A stretch of DNA of 64,000 nucleotides from Eriocheir sinensis (Eukaryota > Arthropoda > Malacostraca > Decapoda > Varunidae): assembly GCF_024679095.1 (NCBI RefSeq), contig NC_066518.1:4907610-4971609 (forward strand), read 5' to 3'. Numbering within the stretch: position 1 is the stretch's first letter; every line of letters begins with the position of its first letter. Made by a program: the position numbers and the translations under genes. This document shows positions 38,629 through 50,333 of this stretch, piece by piece. The notes beneath the pieces were generated by a model, which had not been told where the DNA came from, ran no database searches, and saw nothing but the letters and a program-made list of their open reading frames with translations.

Positions 38629-39148
38629 GTGGTCAAGGATGGATGAGGCCCTGGGTCGCGCGGCTTGAAGTCTCGCTGGCACCCTGTCCGCCAACACTGA
38701 AGGGGCAAGAAGGAGGCTGACGGCCGGGAGGGATGTTTAATTCAACCTCCTTGGGATTGGCCGGATTGAAATGTTTTGTCCTTGGTTTTTAGTCTTTTCT
38801 CTGAATGTAGGTCACGAAGCTGAACAAACAACCACACCAAAACAGGCAGGTAGGCAGGTACTTAAATAGTTAGTTAATAGCTAGTCAGACAGCTAGGAAG
38901 GGTTAGCTGGTTAGATATTCAGTTAGATAGTTAGTTTTTTTTCAGTATTTTGTGTTTTTTTATCATATTTTGTTGTGTTAATCCTGTTTTTTTTGTTTTT
39001 TTTTGTTATATGTTCCTTCTCTTTAGTCGTCTGTTTTACGATTCATTTATTTGTTATTTCGCTCGTATTAAATAGATGAATGAGAGGCAATGTCCGGAGG
39101 GGGAAATGTTCAAAAGGGAATATGTTAAGGGGAGAGTATGTCCGGCAC

Positions 39149-39149
<1 letters not shown>
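38629..39149. other. Array spacer, copy D
   Basis: Counterpart of 3904-4423; nearest to copy B in its T-run lengths. No gene. Confidence 0.8.
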
Positions 39150-39184
<35 letters not shown>

Positions 39185-39300
39185 ATTCTACTATTACTTT
39201 TACTACCACTACCACTGTACTACTATACTACTACTACTACTACTACCACTACTGCTACTACTACTACTACCACTACTGCTACTACTACTACTATTACTAA
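39150..39300. repeat. (TAC)n microsatellite, copy D
   Basis: Imperfect ACT/TAC array with an extra internal CACTACTGCTACTAC block duplicated. Confidence 0.95.
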
Positions 39301-39582
39301 ACTATTTGCTACATGGTAAGGCCAACATTTGATATCGTTTGTCTTATGTAAAATCTGAAGCGGTCTTCGTTGCCACGCATGAAGGCAGGGCCGTATACCT
39401 CACAGTCCATCGGGGACCCTCCACTAATACCCGAGGGGTCCCCCGTTAAATGTAAATGTTCGTGGGTCTTGTAAGCGGGAAAAAGCTTCGTAAAACTACA
39501 TGCATTCCTCTAAAACAGTATATTCCAAAATAGAGCACAAAATTTAGTAAGTTTTTCAACTCGGTCAAACATGTGCCCATTT

Positions 39583-39670
39583 GCTTAACTATAAAGGAAT
39601 AGATAAAATATTCTTAATTCTTTTGAATGGCAACTATTCGCAAATAAATCTTGATAAGTAAGAAAATATA
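39583..39670 (+). repeat. 88-bp direct repeat, left side of gene D
   Basis: Partner at 42578-42665. Confidence 0.85.
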
Positions 39671-39695
39671 ATGCACTCTTAGCCTTGGGTCGTTA

Positions 39696-39852
39696 GATCA
39701 ATATAGATTTGTTAAACATGCAGGCAGGAATTGGTTTGCTAATAGAATGGTAGACGAATGGAAGAGACTTGGCAGTCGTGCATGTGGTGAATTTCACTGC
39801 GATAGGCACACTATTATTAATAGGTAAGGTAAATTCATTGATAGGATAATAG
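39696..39852 (+). pseudogene. CR1 LINE 3'-end relic, copy D
   Basis: Same relic as 4951-5107, with the C and G markers shared with unit B. The AATAAA that follows it in the other units reads CAACAAAA (minus strand) here. Confidence 0.75.
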
Positions 39853-40020
39853 TTTTGTTGTAAAGGTTTTCATTGATAAGATAAGAAATACAGCTGGAGC
39901 TCCTCCCCTGAAGGTGTAATAAGAGCGACGGTCACTAAAGGGAGTCTCGCTCCCCGGGAGTGTGGCTCAGGATGTGGCTCGCGCCTGCTGGGGTCACTGG
40001 TGAGTGTGTTACCAGGCTGC

Positions 40021-42396
40021 TTAGTGAAGCAAGACAATGTACACAACGACAGCACAGATGGCCGTGACGTCCAGGAAGGCATCAGCCTCATCAGACCAGT
40101 CATCACTGGTTATCAATTCGAGGGCATCCCATGGATCATCATCCTCATCAGACCAGTCATCACTGGTTATCAATTCGAGGGCATCCCATGGATCATCATC
40201 CTCATCGGTGATGGCGGCCACCGATTCGGCGGATGCCCATGGATCATCATCCTCATCAGACCAGTCATTACTGGTTATCAATTCGAGGGCATCCCATGGA
40301 TCCTCATCCTCATCAGACCAGTCATTACTGGTTATCAATTCGAGGGCATCCCATGGATCATCATCCTCATCAGACCAGTCATTACTGGTTATCAATTCGA
40401 GGGCATCCCATGGATCATCATCCTCATCAGACCAGTCATCACTGGTTATCAATTCGAGGGCATCCCATGGATCATCATCCTCATCAGACCAGTCATTACT
40501 GGTTATCAATTCGAGGGCATCCCATGGATCATCATCCTCATCAGACCAGTCATTACTGGTTATCAATTCGAGGGCATCCCATGGATCATCAGCTTCATCG
40601 GTGATGGCGGTCACCGATTCGGCGGATGCCCATGGATCATCACCCTCATCAGACGAGTCATCACGGGTCGTCACTTCAAGGAGTGCCAATGGAACATCAC
40701 CCTTATCAGACGAGTCATCACGGGTCATTGCTTCAAAGGCTGGCCATGGATCATCACCCTCATCAGACGAGTCATCACGGGTCGTCACTTCAAGGAGTGC
40801 CAATGGAACATCACCCTCATCAGACGAGTCATCGCGGGTCATTGCTTCAAAGGCTGGCCATGGATCATCACCCTCATCAGACGAGTCATCACGGGTCGTC
40901 ACTTCAAGGAGTGCCAATGGAACACCACCCTCATCAGGCGAGTCATCACGGGTCATTGCTTCAAAGGCTGGCCATGGATCATCACCCTCATCAGACGAGT
41001 CATCACGGGTCGTCACTTCAAGGAGTGCCAATGGAACATCACCCTCATCAGACGAGTCATCACGGGTCATTGCTTCAAAGGCTGGCCATGGATCATCACC
41101 CTCATCAGACGAGTCATCACGGGTCATTGCTTCAAAGGCTGGCCATGGATCATCACCCTCATCAGACGAGTCATCACGGGTCGTCACTTCAAGGAGTGCC
41201 AATGGAACACCACCCTCATCAGGCGAGTCATCACGGGTCATTGCTTCAAAGGCTGGCCATGGATCATCACCCTCATCAGACGAGTCATCACGGGTCGTCA
41301 CTTCAAGGAGTGCCAGTGGAACATCAGCCTCATCGGTGATGGCGGTCACCAATTCGGCGGGTGCCCATGGATCATCAGCCTCCACGGACCAGTCATCACG
41401 GGTCATTGCTTCAAAGGCTGCCCATGAATCATCAGCCTCATCGGTGATGGCGGTCACCAATTCGGCGGGTGCCCATGAATCATCAGCCTCCACGGACCAG
41501 TCATCACGGGTCATTGCTTCAAAGGCTGCCCATGAATCATCAGCCTCATCGGTGATGGCGGTCACCAATTCGGCGGGTGCCCATGAATCATCAGCCTCCA
41601 CGGACCAGTCATCACGGGTCATTGCTTCAAAGGCTGCCCATGAATCATCAGCCTCATCGGTGATGGCGGTCACCAATTCGGCGGGTGCCCATGAATCATC
41701 AGCCTCCACGGACCAGTCATCACGGGTCATTGCTTCAAAGGCTGCCCATGAATCATCAGCCTCGACCATAGCAGCGGAGGTCACCAAGTCTGGGGCTGCC
41801 CATGAATCATCAGCCTCCACGGACCAGTCATCACGGGTCATTGCTTCAAAGGCTGCCCATGAATTATCAGCCTCCACGGACCAGTCATCATGGGTCGTCA
41901 CTTCAAAGGCTGCCCATGCATCAGCCTCATCGGTCTTGGCCACTCCGTCAGTGGCCGCACGCGGTGCAGGGGTCACCGCCCGGACGGGCTCGCCACACCG
42001 CCTCCCGTTGCACCGGAGGCTGGTGAAGGCGGGCCCGTCGTCACAGAAGAGCGAGAAGTGTAGGCCGCTGATGTTGTCCAGCAGCCAGGCCAGCGGCATG
42101 GAAGAGGTGAAGACTGGCTTCCTAAGCGAGGCGAATTGCACCCTGACGGCCGCGTTGCCGTCTTTCTTGCACAGCTTCGCCAAGGGCACACGTAGCTGAC
42201 CCTCGGCGTGGCAGCCTTGAATCCCTGCGACGCAAGACCAGCCTTCCACGGGGAGCTTGACGGAGGCGACCGTACGCCTCCTCTTCAGGCAGCAGGTGGA
42301 GTCCTTGCACGAGAGCTTGATGGAGTCCACCAGGGAGGAGCCTCGCTCCAGGGTTACCCACACGTTAAATTTCTGTCGAGATGCAGAGTTTCCCAT
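40021..42396 (-). CDS. Acidic Trp-repeat protein, predicted N-myristoylated, copy D (791 aa, open)
   Basis: Open from MGNSAS at 42,396 to the stop at 40,021. Same layout as copy B, and like B it reads HAEGQL where A, C and E read HAEGEL. It has 8 PWDALELIT repeats against 13 in B, and 6 PWPAFEAMT against 3, so length is kept similar by opposite changes in two repeat classes. The C-terminus reads ICAVVVYIVLLH. Upstream the frame is shifted by an extra G near 42,446, which removes the longer alternative N-terminus and supports MGNSAS as the true start. Its AATAAA is mutated, so if transcribed its 3' end must be formed elsewhere. Function unknown. Confidence 0.7.
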   Translation of the reverse strand: MGNSASRQKFNVWVTLERGSSLVDSIKLSCKDSTCCLKRRRTVASVKLPVEGWSCVAGIQGCHAEGQLRVPLAKLCKKDGNAAVRVQFASLRKPVFTSSMPLAWLLDNISGLHFSLFCDDGPAFTSLRCNGRRCGEPVRAVTPAPRAATDGVAKTDEADAWAAFEVTTHDDWSVEADNSWAAFEAMTRDDWSVEADDSWAAPDLVTSAAMVEADDSWAAFEAMTRDDWSVEADDSWAPAELVTAITDEADDSWAAFEAMTRDDWSVEADDSWAPAELVTAITDEADDSWAAFEAMTRDDWSVEADDSWAPAELVTAITDEADDSWAAFEAMTRDDWSVEADDPWAPAELVTAITDEADVPLALLEVTTRDDSSDEGDDPWPAFEAMTRDDSPDEGGVPLALLEVTTRDDSSDEGDDPWPAFEAMTRDDSSDEGDDPWPAFEAMTRDDSSDEGDVPLALLEVTTRDDSSDEGDDPWPAFEAMTRDDSPDEGGVPLALLEVTTRDDSSDEGDDPWPAFEAMTRDDSSDEGDVPLALLEVTTRDDSSDEGDDPWPAFEAMTRDDSSDKGDVPLALLEVTTRDDSSDEGDDPWASAESVTAITDEADDPWDALELITSNDWSDEDDDPWDALELITSNDWSDEDDDPWDALELITSDDWSDEDDDPWDALELITSNDWSDEDDDPWDALELITSNDWSDEDEDPWDALELITSNDWSDEDDDPWASAESVAAITDEDDDPWDALELITSDDWSDEDDDPWDALELITSDDWSDEADAFLDVTAICAVVVYIVLLH

Positions 42397-42577
42397 CGTT
42401 GTTTCGATGTGATACAAAAAAATTATCCGAATATTGAGGAAATCGGTGTTCGGTAATAAAAGGAGGTGCTATGTCCATGAAGACCGACTGGCCTTCAGCC
42501 AATTCTTTCTGCTATAATCTTGCCTAGTCGGCTAAGTAGTGCAGTTCACGCGTCGGATGGCGGGTGACAGGGCTGTT

Positions 42578-42665
42578 GCTAAACTATAAAGGAATAGATA
42601 AAATATTCTTAATTCTTTTGAATGGCAACTATTCCCAAATAAATCTTGATAAGTAAGAAAAAATA
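42578..42665 (+). repeat. 88-bp direct repeat, right side of gene D
   Basis: Carries the GATAAAATATTC marker, as in B. Confidence 0.85.
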
Positions 42666-42743
42666 ACCTTGCTTAACTTTTATTTCATGCACAATGCGTG
42701 GATAACATGCCTTGGGTTCTTCATACATTAGTTATTTCCCAGA

Positions 42744-43163
42744 GTGTCGCGTAGGTACTCTTTCCCTCCATATCTGTTCCCTTTATCCCGTGTCCGTCCA
42801 TTGCGATTTCTTAATTTTAGTTGCCTTTCTGCCTACTACACCCCTGGTTTGTTACTAATGAGACCAGAGGACATCCAACACCTACTTGCTCTATTATTGT
42901 TATTATTATTACTATTATCATCATCATCGTATATAGTAGTAGTATTACAGCTCGTATTAGCCTATGCCTCTCCATGTTGTACTCAGTCTTTCATCGCTAA
43001 ATACAAAGTTCTCATTTACTACTCAACGGCAGGTTTTATAGTTTTCACCTTCTTTGAATTCCACGTATGGTACTTTACACCCAATTACTTCTTTTGCTTT
43101 GCACATCTGCGTCATATTATTACTAACAGTGGACATCAGATTGTTGGATCATTATTACAGTAA
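42744..43163 (+). other. Open frame of 139 codons, unit D
   Basis: Counterpart of 7942-8361 with SFIAKYK, as in B. Doubtful as a gene. Confidence 0.2.
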
Positions 43164-43377
43164 ATATGAGATATATGGATAATTTTTAGAGGTGTTCATC
43201 ATCCAGTAAAGTGGTTCGTGGAAAGTTGATATCATAGGAATAAGGTCTGGAAACACGTAGTTGGAACTTGGAGTATGGGCGTTGTGCTGAGTTTTTCCGT
43301 GGTTATGGTCTAAGAGTCTGGAGGAACGGTCAAAGGGAAATCAAGAATGAGCTCGGGAGGCAGCATGAGCCAAGAAT

Positions 43378-43502
43378 AGATGGCGTCACTATAAACACTT
43401 GCCTGCGCCACGATGGGCTCGAGCCGACCACCAGGCCCCCAAAGAAAGCCTACCGGCACCATAGGCCAAGATGTAAAAAAACAAATAAATAAAGATAGTA
43501 GC

Positions 43503-43535
<33 letters not shown>

Positions 43536-43536
43536 T
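43378..43536 (+). repeat. SINE-like repeat with (TAG)n tail, unit D
   Basis: Counterpart of 8576-8748. Confidence 0.65.
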
Positions 43537-43944
43537 TTCTTGTACTGTATTCCAATGTATTTAAGAAGGTGTAATGTACAATATGACCGTAACTGGTGAG
43601 TAAAGGAACGCGTGCCGTAAAAAGGGTTGCCCTTAATGATTTTATCTTGTCTGCCTTCCCTGATTAGTCATTTTTCTTTTTTCTGCATTAAACAAAATGG
43701 TTTTGCTAAATGTTTTTTTCCTGATATTTGGAAATTTATGTTCAGTGTTTATTTATTGATATTTTTCTGTGTTTGGTTTATGGCTTTTGTTTTGTGGTCA
43801 GCTTTTGTTCATTTGCTTCCTTTTCAGTCGCGTTACAATTCTGATATTTTGACGCGTTTCCATTTGCGGGAACATAAAAGATTCTGGCAGTCGCTCTCCT
43901 CTTAGTATATGCACTCCTCTGGTTTCTTCCTCTGACCCTCACAC
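43537..43944. other. Array spacer, unit D right side
   Basis: Counterpart of 8749-9160. No gene recognised. Confidence 0.7.
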
Positions 43945-44055
43945 CCTCTCTTCTCTCCTCTCCTCTCCTCTCCTCTCCTCTCTTTTACTGTGTTTTCTTT
44001 CACCTTGAGATCCGTCTGTGCTTCGTCCTGCTCTTTGCTTGAGGCTAATTTCTAC

Positions 44056-44092
<37 letters not shown>

Positions 44093-44138
44093 CCAAAGAA
44101 GAGACTCAAACAGGAGTTAAAGAATTACCTAGATAACG
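43945..44138. repeat. CT-rich lead, very short (GA)n and array breakpoint
   Basis: (CTCTCC)n, the unique 70-bp stretch and only about 34 bp of (GA)n (44,056-44,089). The G-rich block is missing. Array sequence continues as GACTGCCAAAGAAGAG...ACCTAGATAAC up to about 44,138, where it stops and unrelated sequence begins. Confidence 0.9.
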
Positions 44139-44145
44139 ACAGGTA

Positions 44146-44147
<2 letters not shown>

Positions 44148-44226
<79 letters not shown>
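44148..44226. repeat. (GT)n microsatellite
   Basis: Pure GT run of about 79 bases just after the array breakpoint. Confidence 0.98.
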
Positions 44227-45020
<794 letters not shown>

Positions 45021-45500
45021 TGTTAAGCCCTTCCAAATGAGCCCTTCCTCCCTGCTTATTGCGTCATACCCCTTCCCCCCCCTCCCGCCCCCTTCACCAC
45101 CTTGTTATCTGCCGTCTCCGCCTCTGCTGAACCCTCGACCTCATCCCTGTATACGTGACGCCGGTGGAGAGACAAATTACTGTACTCGTGTGTAAGGCTA
45201 ACGAGGAGTGGGTCTATTGAGGGCAAGAGCGGGACGGAGCGCCTACAGAGGAAACCTTTTGTTACCTGTTCACTCGCTGTCTCAGGTGCTCCGTCCAGGT
45301 GAAGAGGGAGGCTGTTGATTACGCCACGTGTAGAGATCTTGTGAGGGAAAGTATATGTTGCAGGCTGGCTGGCTGTGTATGGGTTATATTTGTACCTAGT
45401 TTTTTTTTAATAGCACTCGAGACAGTTGAAAGGCAGTGAAATTGTGAGGGAAAGTAGATGCTGCAGGCTGGCTGGGTATCTGTCACTTAGCTTTTCTTTT
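45021..45500. other. Unique sequence without recognised gene
   Basis: More balanced composition than its surroundings (GC-containing stretch 45,040-45,330), but I find no convincing exon. GTGAGGGAAAGTA..TGCAGGCTGGCTGG is present twice (about 45,340 and 45,443), a local duplication of roughly 100 bases. Confidence 0.5.
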
Positions 45501-45726
45501 TTTCGTAGTCGAGGAGGCAGCTCAAGGATAAACCACAGAAGACAAAGGTTGCAAACGTTACTCTTTCATCTCTTACTATTTTTTTTTTCCTTCTTCCGTT
45601 CTTTCGTTTTTATATCTTATAATTTTCTGTCATCTCGTTACCTATTTTTTAAGGAGGCAGTTCAAGAGCAGACAACGGAAGAAAAAAGGTCCCAAACGTT
45701 ACTCTTTCAGCCCTTACTTATTTTTT

Positions 45727-45747
45727 ATCGGCGTCGCAGACGCCGAT
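45727..45747. repeat. Perfect 9-bp palindrome
   Basis: ATCGGCGTC-GCA-GACGCCGAT; could form a hairpin. The insertion at 45,749 lies at its right edge. Confidence 0.8.
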
Positions 45748-45748
45748 C

Positions 45749-46075
45749 AACAGATTGTCCATCTTGTTGTTGTTGTTGTTTTCTTCAAGTTGTTTTCCTG
45801 GCTTAGCCATGCACTGTAGACATGACATTGTATAATTACATGTGTTAGCCCTGATGAACCCTACAGCATGGCATTATAAACAATGTCAGCTTTTTTTTTT
45901 ATACGTCTTGGCCTGTGGCGCCGGTAGGCCTTCATAGTAGGGCCTGATGGTTGGCCCCAGCCCGTTGTGGCGCAGGCAAGTGTTTATAGAGGCGCCATCT
46001 TTACTTTTCAGCATTTTCCATTATGACCCCTGGTTGCATAATATAAATTGTTGGGGGTGTGTTGGAGGGTCATGC
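45749..46075 (-). mobile_element. SINE-like insertion containing the array's dispersed repeat
   Basis: 327 bases bounded by GACGCCGATC on both sides (45,739-45,748 and 46,076-46,085), consistent with a 10-bp target duplication. Its middle (about 45,900-46,005) is the reverse complement of the SINE-like repeat in units A-E (GTGGCGCAGGCAAGTGTTTATAG, GCGCCGGTAGGC), preceded by a T-run matching that repeat's A-rich end. Confidence 0.55.
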
Positions 46076-46396
46076 GACGCCGATCTAACACAGTTTTTGT
46101 GCTGTTAACACTTGTTCTTTCCTTCGTTTTTACATCTTATTTTTTTCATCTGTCATCTCCTTACCTTTGTTACATTAGAAAAGGCAGCTCAAGGGCAGGA
46201 AACATAAATAAAAGATCACTAACGCTACTCTCACAAACATACAGTAGAGGGGCTCCACTATACGTATCTGTCACCTCCCTTCCGTTTCTCATCGTATCTT
46301 TTTACATTACATTTTCTAAAGCGATTCAAGGACAGACAACAGAAAAACAAAGGTCACAAATGCTACTCTCCTCAGCACATGACAGACGGCGTTTCA

Positions 46397-46472
46397 ATAA
46401 GGTAAGGTAAAATTAGGTTAGGTTAGGTAAGGTAAGGTGAGGTGAGGTTAGGTTAGAGGAGGTTAGGTCAGG
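46397..46472. repeat. Interstitial telomere-type (TTAGG)n tract
   Basis: Run of pentamers: TAAGG, TTAGG x3, TAAGG x2, TGAGG x2, TTAGG x2 and further degenerate copies. TTAGG is the arthropod telomere unit. Confidence 0.75.
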
Positions 46473-46740
46473 AAAGTTGGAAAGTTTCGTTTAGTCGGCG
46501 CAACATCTGTGGTCATGTGCCGGAGAGAGACAGAAGGGGAAGGAATTATAGGAGAAGGTAACAGATCTCAGGAGACACAACCGCCGATTAATACCTGGTA
46601 CTATTTCACTGCTGAGTGGACAGGGGCGTCGGGTATCGGAAAAGCCGCCCAAATTTTTCCACTCAGCCCAGGAAGGTTAGGAAAGTTTGGGAAAGATAAT
46701 GTAGTCGATAGAAAGACCCAATGAGAGGCCGTTCAGCAGA
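46473..46740. repeat. Probable dispersed repeat with 10-bp inverted arms
   Basis: Starts GTTTCGTTTAGTCGGCGCAA. Contains GCTGAGTGGA at 46,611-46,620 and its exact reverse complement TCCACTCAGC at 46,658-46,667. I suspect a decapod interspersed repeat, but only one copy is in the window. Confidence 0.35.
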
Positions 46741-46895
46741 GGATGTGATAAAATTGTGGTGTTTCTGGATTGCCTGTATTAAAACGGAACACTCGAGGCA
46801 GAAAACATGAGGGAGTGGAATCGTTTGGAAGAGGATTAAGTCATGCAGCGGACTAATTATGCAGGCTGATCCGGCGGTGGTGGTGGTGAGGAGGG

Positions 46896-46899
<4 letters not shown>
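46741..46899. other. Unique spacer
   Basis: No recognised feature. Confidence 0.5.
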
Positions 46900-46965
<66 letters not shown>

Positions 46966-47048
46966 CTTTTCTTGTTTTTTTTATATATTTCTTTGTTTTT
47001 CATTTTCTTTCTTTCTGTTTTCTTTTCTCGTGTCCTTTTCTTGTTCTT

Positions 47049-47124
<76 letters not shown>
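46900..47124. repeat. Two (CT)n microsatellites
   Basis: 46,900-46,961 and 47,054-47,124, separated by T-rich sequence. Confidence 0.97.
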
Positions 47125-47127
<3 letters not shown>

Positions 47128-47388
47128 CAGGCGCTTCACAGATTCACTCGGTGGTTCGGAAGTGTTTCATTAGCTTGTCAACACTATAATAATTTTTTTC
47201 TCTTCCCTCCTGTCTTAAGTTTGCAAAGAATAGTGTAGACGATGCTGAGTAGTAGCGAGCTTTGTTATTTCTTCTTCTTTTGCCCTTAACCGTCTCCTGT
47301 ACCGTAAAAAAATACTGCGAACATATACAAGGTGATTAGGACATGACAAAGCTGATAACGAAGCTTCGAATGGTTCAAAGCGTGTGTG

Positions 47389-47391
<3 letters not shown>
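47125..47391. other. Unique spacer
   Basis: No coding signal recognised. Confidence 0.5.

Positions 47392-47434
<43 letters not shown>
47392..47434. repeat. (GT)n microsatellite
   Basis: Pure GT run. Confidence 0.97.
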
Positions 47435-47435
<1 letters not shown>

Positions 47436-47519
47436 CGGTCTTATACAGCTAGCGTACCCTGACTTCAGTATACGCTTGTGATTTTGGATTCCGAGTGTTA
47501 TCTTTCATTCTAATTGTGT

Positions 47520-48380
47520 TTTATCGTTTCGTCTCATATTTCCCCTTCCTCCTCCTCCTCCTCCTCCAGTTCCTCCTCCTCCTCCTACTTCTACTTCTTA
47601 TCTTCCTTCTCCTTTCCTCCTTCTTTCTGCATCTCTCATCCACCCTCTCATATCTCTTTCTCTTTGTGTTATCTGTTTATCGCGTATTCCCCTCTTGTCT
47701 TCTCCTTCTTCTTCTTTTTCTTTTTCTTCTTTTTCTTCTTTTTTCTTTTTTTCTTTTTTCTTTTTTTCTTCTTTTCTTGTTTTCTTCTTCTTCTTTTTCC
47801 TTTTTTTTCTTCTTTTCTTCTTCTTCTTCTTCCTTCCTTCGTTTTGCCTACACCTCTCATCCCTTTCCCCACATCTTTTTCTCTTCGTGTTTTCTCTTCA
47901 TCTCATATTTTCCTCTCCTTCTCCTCCATATCTTCCCTTCTTTTTTTCCTCCTCCACTTCTCTCCTTCCTTTCTCCTTTCTACACATTTCAGCCATTCCC
48001 ACATCTCTCTCTCTGTGTTTTATCCCCTTATCTCATCTTTCCCCTCCTCCTCCACTTCCACATCCTCATTCCTCCTCTTCCCTCTCATTTCTTTCTTAGT
48101 TCCTGAACCTCTTACCTATCCACGCATCTCCTTCTCTCTGTTTCATCTCTCCGTCTCATATTCCCCATCCTCAACCTCCACCTTCAGATCTTTCCTCTCC
48201 TTTCTTTCCTCGTTCTGCACCTCTCAAATATATTTCTCTTTTATATTTTCATCTCATATTTCCACTTCTCCTCCTCCTCCTCCTCCATCTCCACCTTCTG
48301 ACCTTCCCTCTCCTTCCTTCCCTCATCCCGAACCCCTCCTCCCTCCCCCACGCCTAACCAGCGCCCTGTGTCCCCGTGGC
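47520..48380. repeat. Long polypyrimidine tract, intronic
   Basis: About 850 bases of C/T-rich sequence ((CTC)n, (TTC)n) leading directly to the splice acceptor of the channel exon. The Ser/Phe/Leu-rich open frames are compositional. Confidence 0.85.
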
Positions 48381-48382
48381 AG

Positions 48383-48521
48383 GAGGTGACAATCGAGTGG
48401 TTTCTGAGGCTGTTCTGGCGGGACCCTGGTCTGACACCCCCCGCCAACCTCTCCGACGACGAGTGGCACAACATTGCGCCTTACATCACCGAGTTCGTCT
48501 GGCTGCCCACCACGTACATAG
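48383..48521 (+). CDS. Exon of a Cys-loop ligand-gated ion channel subunit
   Basis: A 139-bp internal exon with acceptor GTGGCAG before it and donor GTGAGT after it. It starts in phase 0 and ends one base into a codon. The 46 complete codons read as the beta2 to loop A part of the extracellular ligand-binding domain: VTIEWFLRLFWRDPGL, equivalent to the family pattern of a beta strand followed by FxxxWxDPRL (W.DP is the signature), an acidic loop (NLSDDEW), then FVWLPTTYI, equivalent to the (I/L)W.PD.(Y/F) loop A stretch. W.DP plus WLP favours an anion-type (GABA/glycine/histamine/pH-gated) receptor, but subunit identity cannot be set from one exon. The usual Asp after Pro is Thr here. Neighbouring exons are not visible in the window. 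The upstream pyrimidine tract and the codon bias toward G/C at third positions both contrast with the surroundings and support a real exon. Confidence 0.72.
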
Positions 48522-48840
48522 GTGAGTGTGTGTGTGTGCGTGTGTGTATTTGAGGGTGGGGGGTTGTTTGGGGTGGATGGGGGGGAGGGAGGGGTTATGT
48601 GTCTGTGTGGGGAGGGGGTGTTCGTGTGTGTGTGTGTGTGTGTGTGTGGTAGTGGGGAAATGGGAGCAGGAGGTTCATGTTCCCATTGCTGTTTTTTTAT
48701 ATTTCTTTCTCTTATCTTTTTGTTATCGTCCTCGTTTCTGTTTTTATCCTCCTCCTCCTCCTCCTCCTCCTCCTCCTCCTCCTCCTTCTCCTTCTTCCAC
48801 CTGTCCCACCGTTTTTGTATATAGTAACGGAATCGTCCTC
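48522..48840. repeat. GT-rich, G-rich and (CTC)n intronic sequence
   Basis: GTGTGTGCGT run after the donor, G-rich stretch, second GT run (48,625-48,648), then (CTC)n at 48,747-48,787. Confidence 0.85.
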
Positions 48841-49224
48841 CCTGATGATATGTTATGTATGCAAATGCCAACAAATGCCAAAGGGAAATGGTGAGAATTA
48901 GGAGAAGGAGGTAGAGTGTGTGTCGTTATTATTCACTGCAGAGATGATATTGCCGGACGCGCCATTAATAACCGCTGCTCCATTACTGAGAAGGACAAGA
49001 ATATATACGTCTTGACACCTTTTTCTTTCCCCTTTTTCATCATGGTTTGGATATTCAGCGTAATAGGAAGAAGGAAAAAGTCTATAAAGAGAGAAAACGA
49101 GAAAACGAAGGAAGAAAAATTAACAAAAAAAGCAAATGACTGGGATATATGTTTTTATTTTGTATTTATTTTTGTGTTTGGGAATTTTTTGTCTTTAATA
49201 CCTGAGTGTTGATTTACGTTGAGA
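48841..49224. other. Unique intronic or intergenic sequence
   Basis: AT-rich; no exon recognised. Confidence 0.5.
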
Positions 49225-49794
<570 letters not shown>

Positions 49795-49859
<65 letters not shown>

Positions 49860-49936
49860 AAAAAGAAAAAAAGAAAGGCAAAAACGAAAGTAGTGAAATA
49901 AAGAAAATAAAATAAAAAGCAAAGAAAAATATACAA

Positions 49937-49981
<45 letters not shown>
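49795..49981. repeat. Two (GA)n microsatellites
   Basis: 49,795-49,856 and 49,943-49,981 with A-rich sequence between. Confidence 0.97.
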
Positions 49982-49984
<3 letters not shown>

Positions 49985-50083
49985 ATTTGATTTGATAAAT
50001 TTATTACGCCTCATGGCGACAAACAAAATACAAGTTCAATATCCACAGATGTCTCGTAGGACACGTTGAGATACACACACACA
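49982..50083. other. Junction segment before array resumes
   Basis: TTGATTTGATTTGATAAATTTATTACGCC resembles the end of a non-LTR element but cannot be assigned. Array sequence restarts at about 50,084 (TTAAATGTGAATGTTCGTGGG), matching 15,127 onward. Confidence 0.5.
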
Positions 50084-50220
50084 TTAAATGTGAATGTTCG
50101 TGGGTCTTGTAAGCGGGAAAAAGCTTCGTAAAACTACATGCATTCCTCTAAAACAGTATATTCCAAAATAGAGCATAAAATTTAGTAAGTTTTTCAACTC
50201 GGTCAAACATGTGCCCATTT

Positions 50221-50308
50221 GCTTAACTATAAAGGAATAGATAAAATATTCTTAATTCTTTTGAATGGCAACTATTCGCAAATAAATCTTGATAAGTAAG
50301 AAAATATA
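50221..50308 (+). repeat. 88-bp direct repeat, left side of gene E
   Basis: Partner at 53324-53411. Confidence 0.85.
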
Positions 50309-50333
50309 ATGCACTCTTAGCCATGGGTCGTTA

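Larger units (their letters stand above)
45505..46385. repeat. Old tandem repeat, four decayed copies, interrupted
   Basis: Four related segments start near 45,511, 45,656, 46,183 and 46,319. Each has AGGCAG(C/T)TCAAGG-like sequence, then AGACAACAGAAGAAAAAAGGTC, then CAAACG(T)TACTCT, followed by T-rich sequence with CTGTCAT..CTTACC. The larger gap between copies 2 and 3 is due to the insertion at 45,749-46,075. Confidence 0.6.

Noticed and set aside
47495..48389. Phe/Ser/Leu-rich frames upstream of the channel exon
   Set aside because: Compositional consequence of a polypyrimidine tract.
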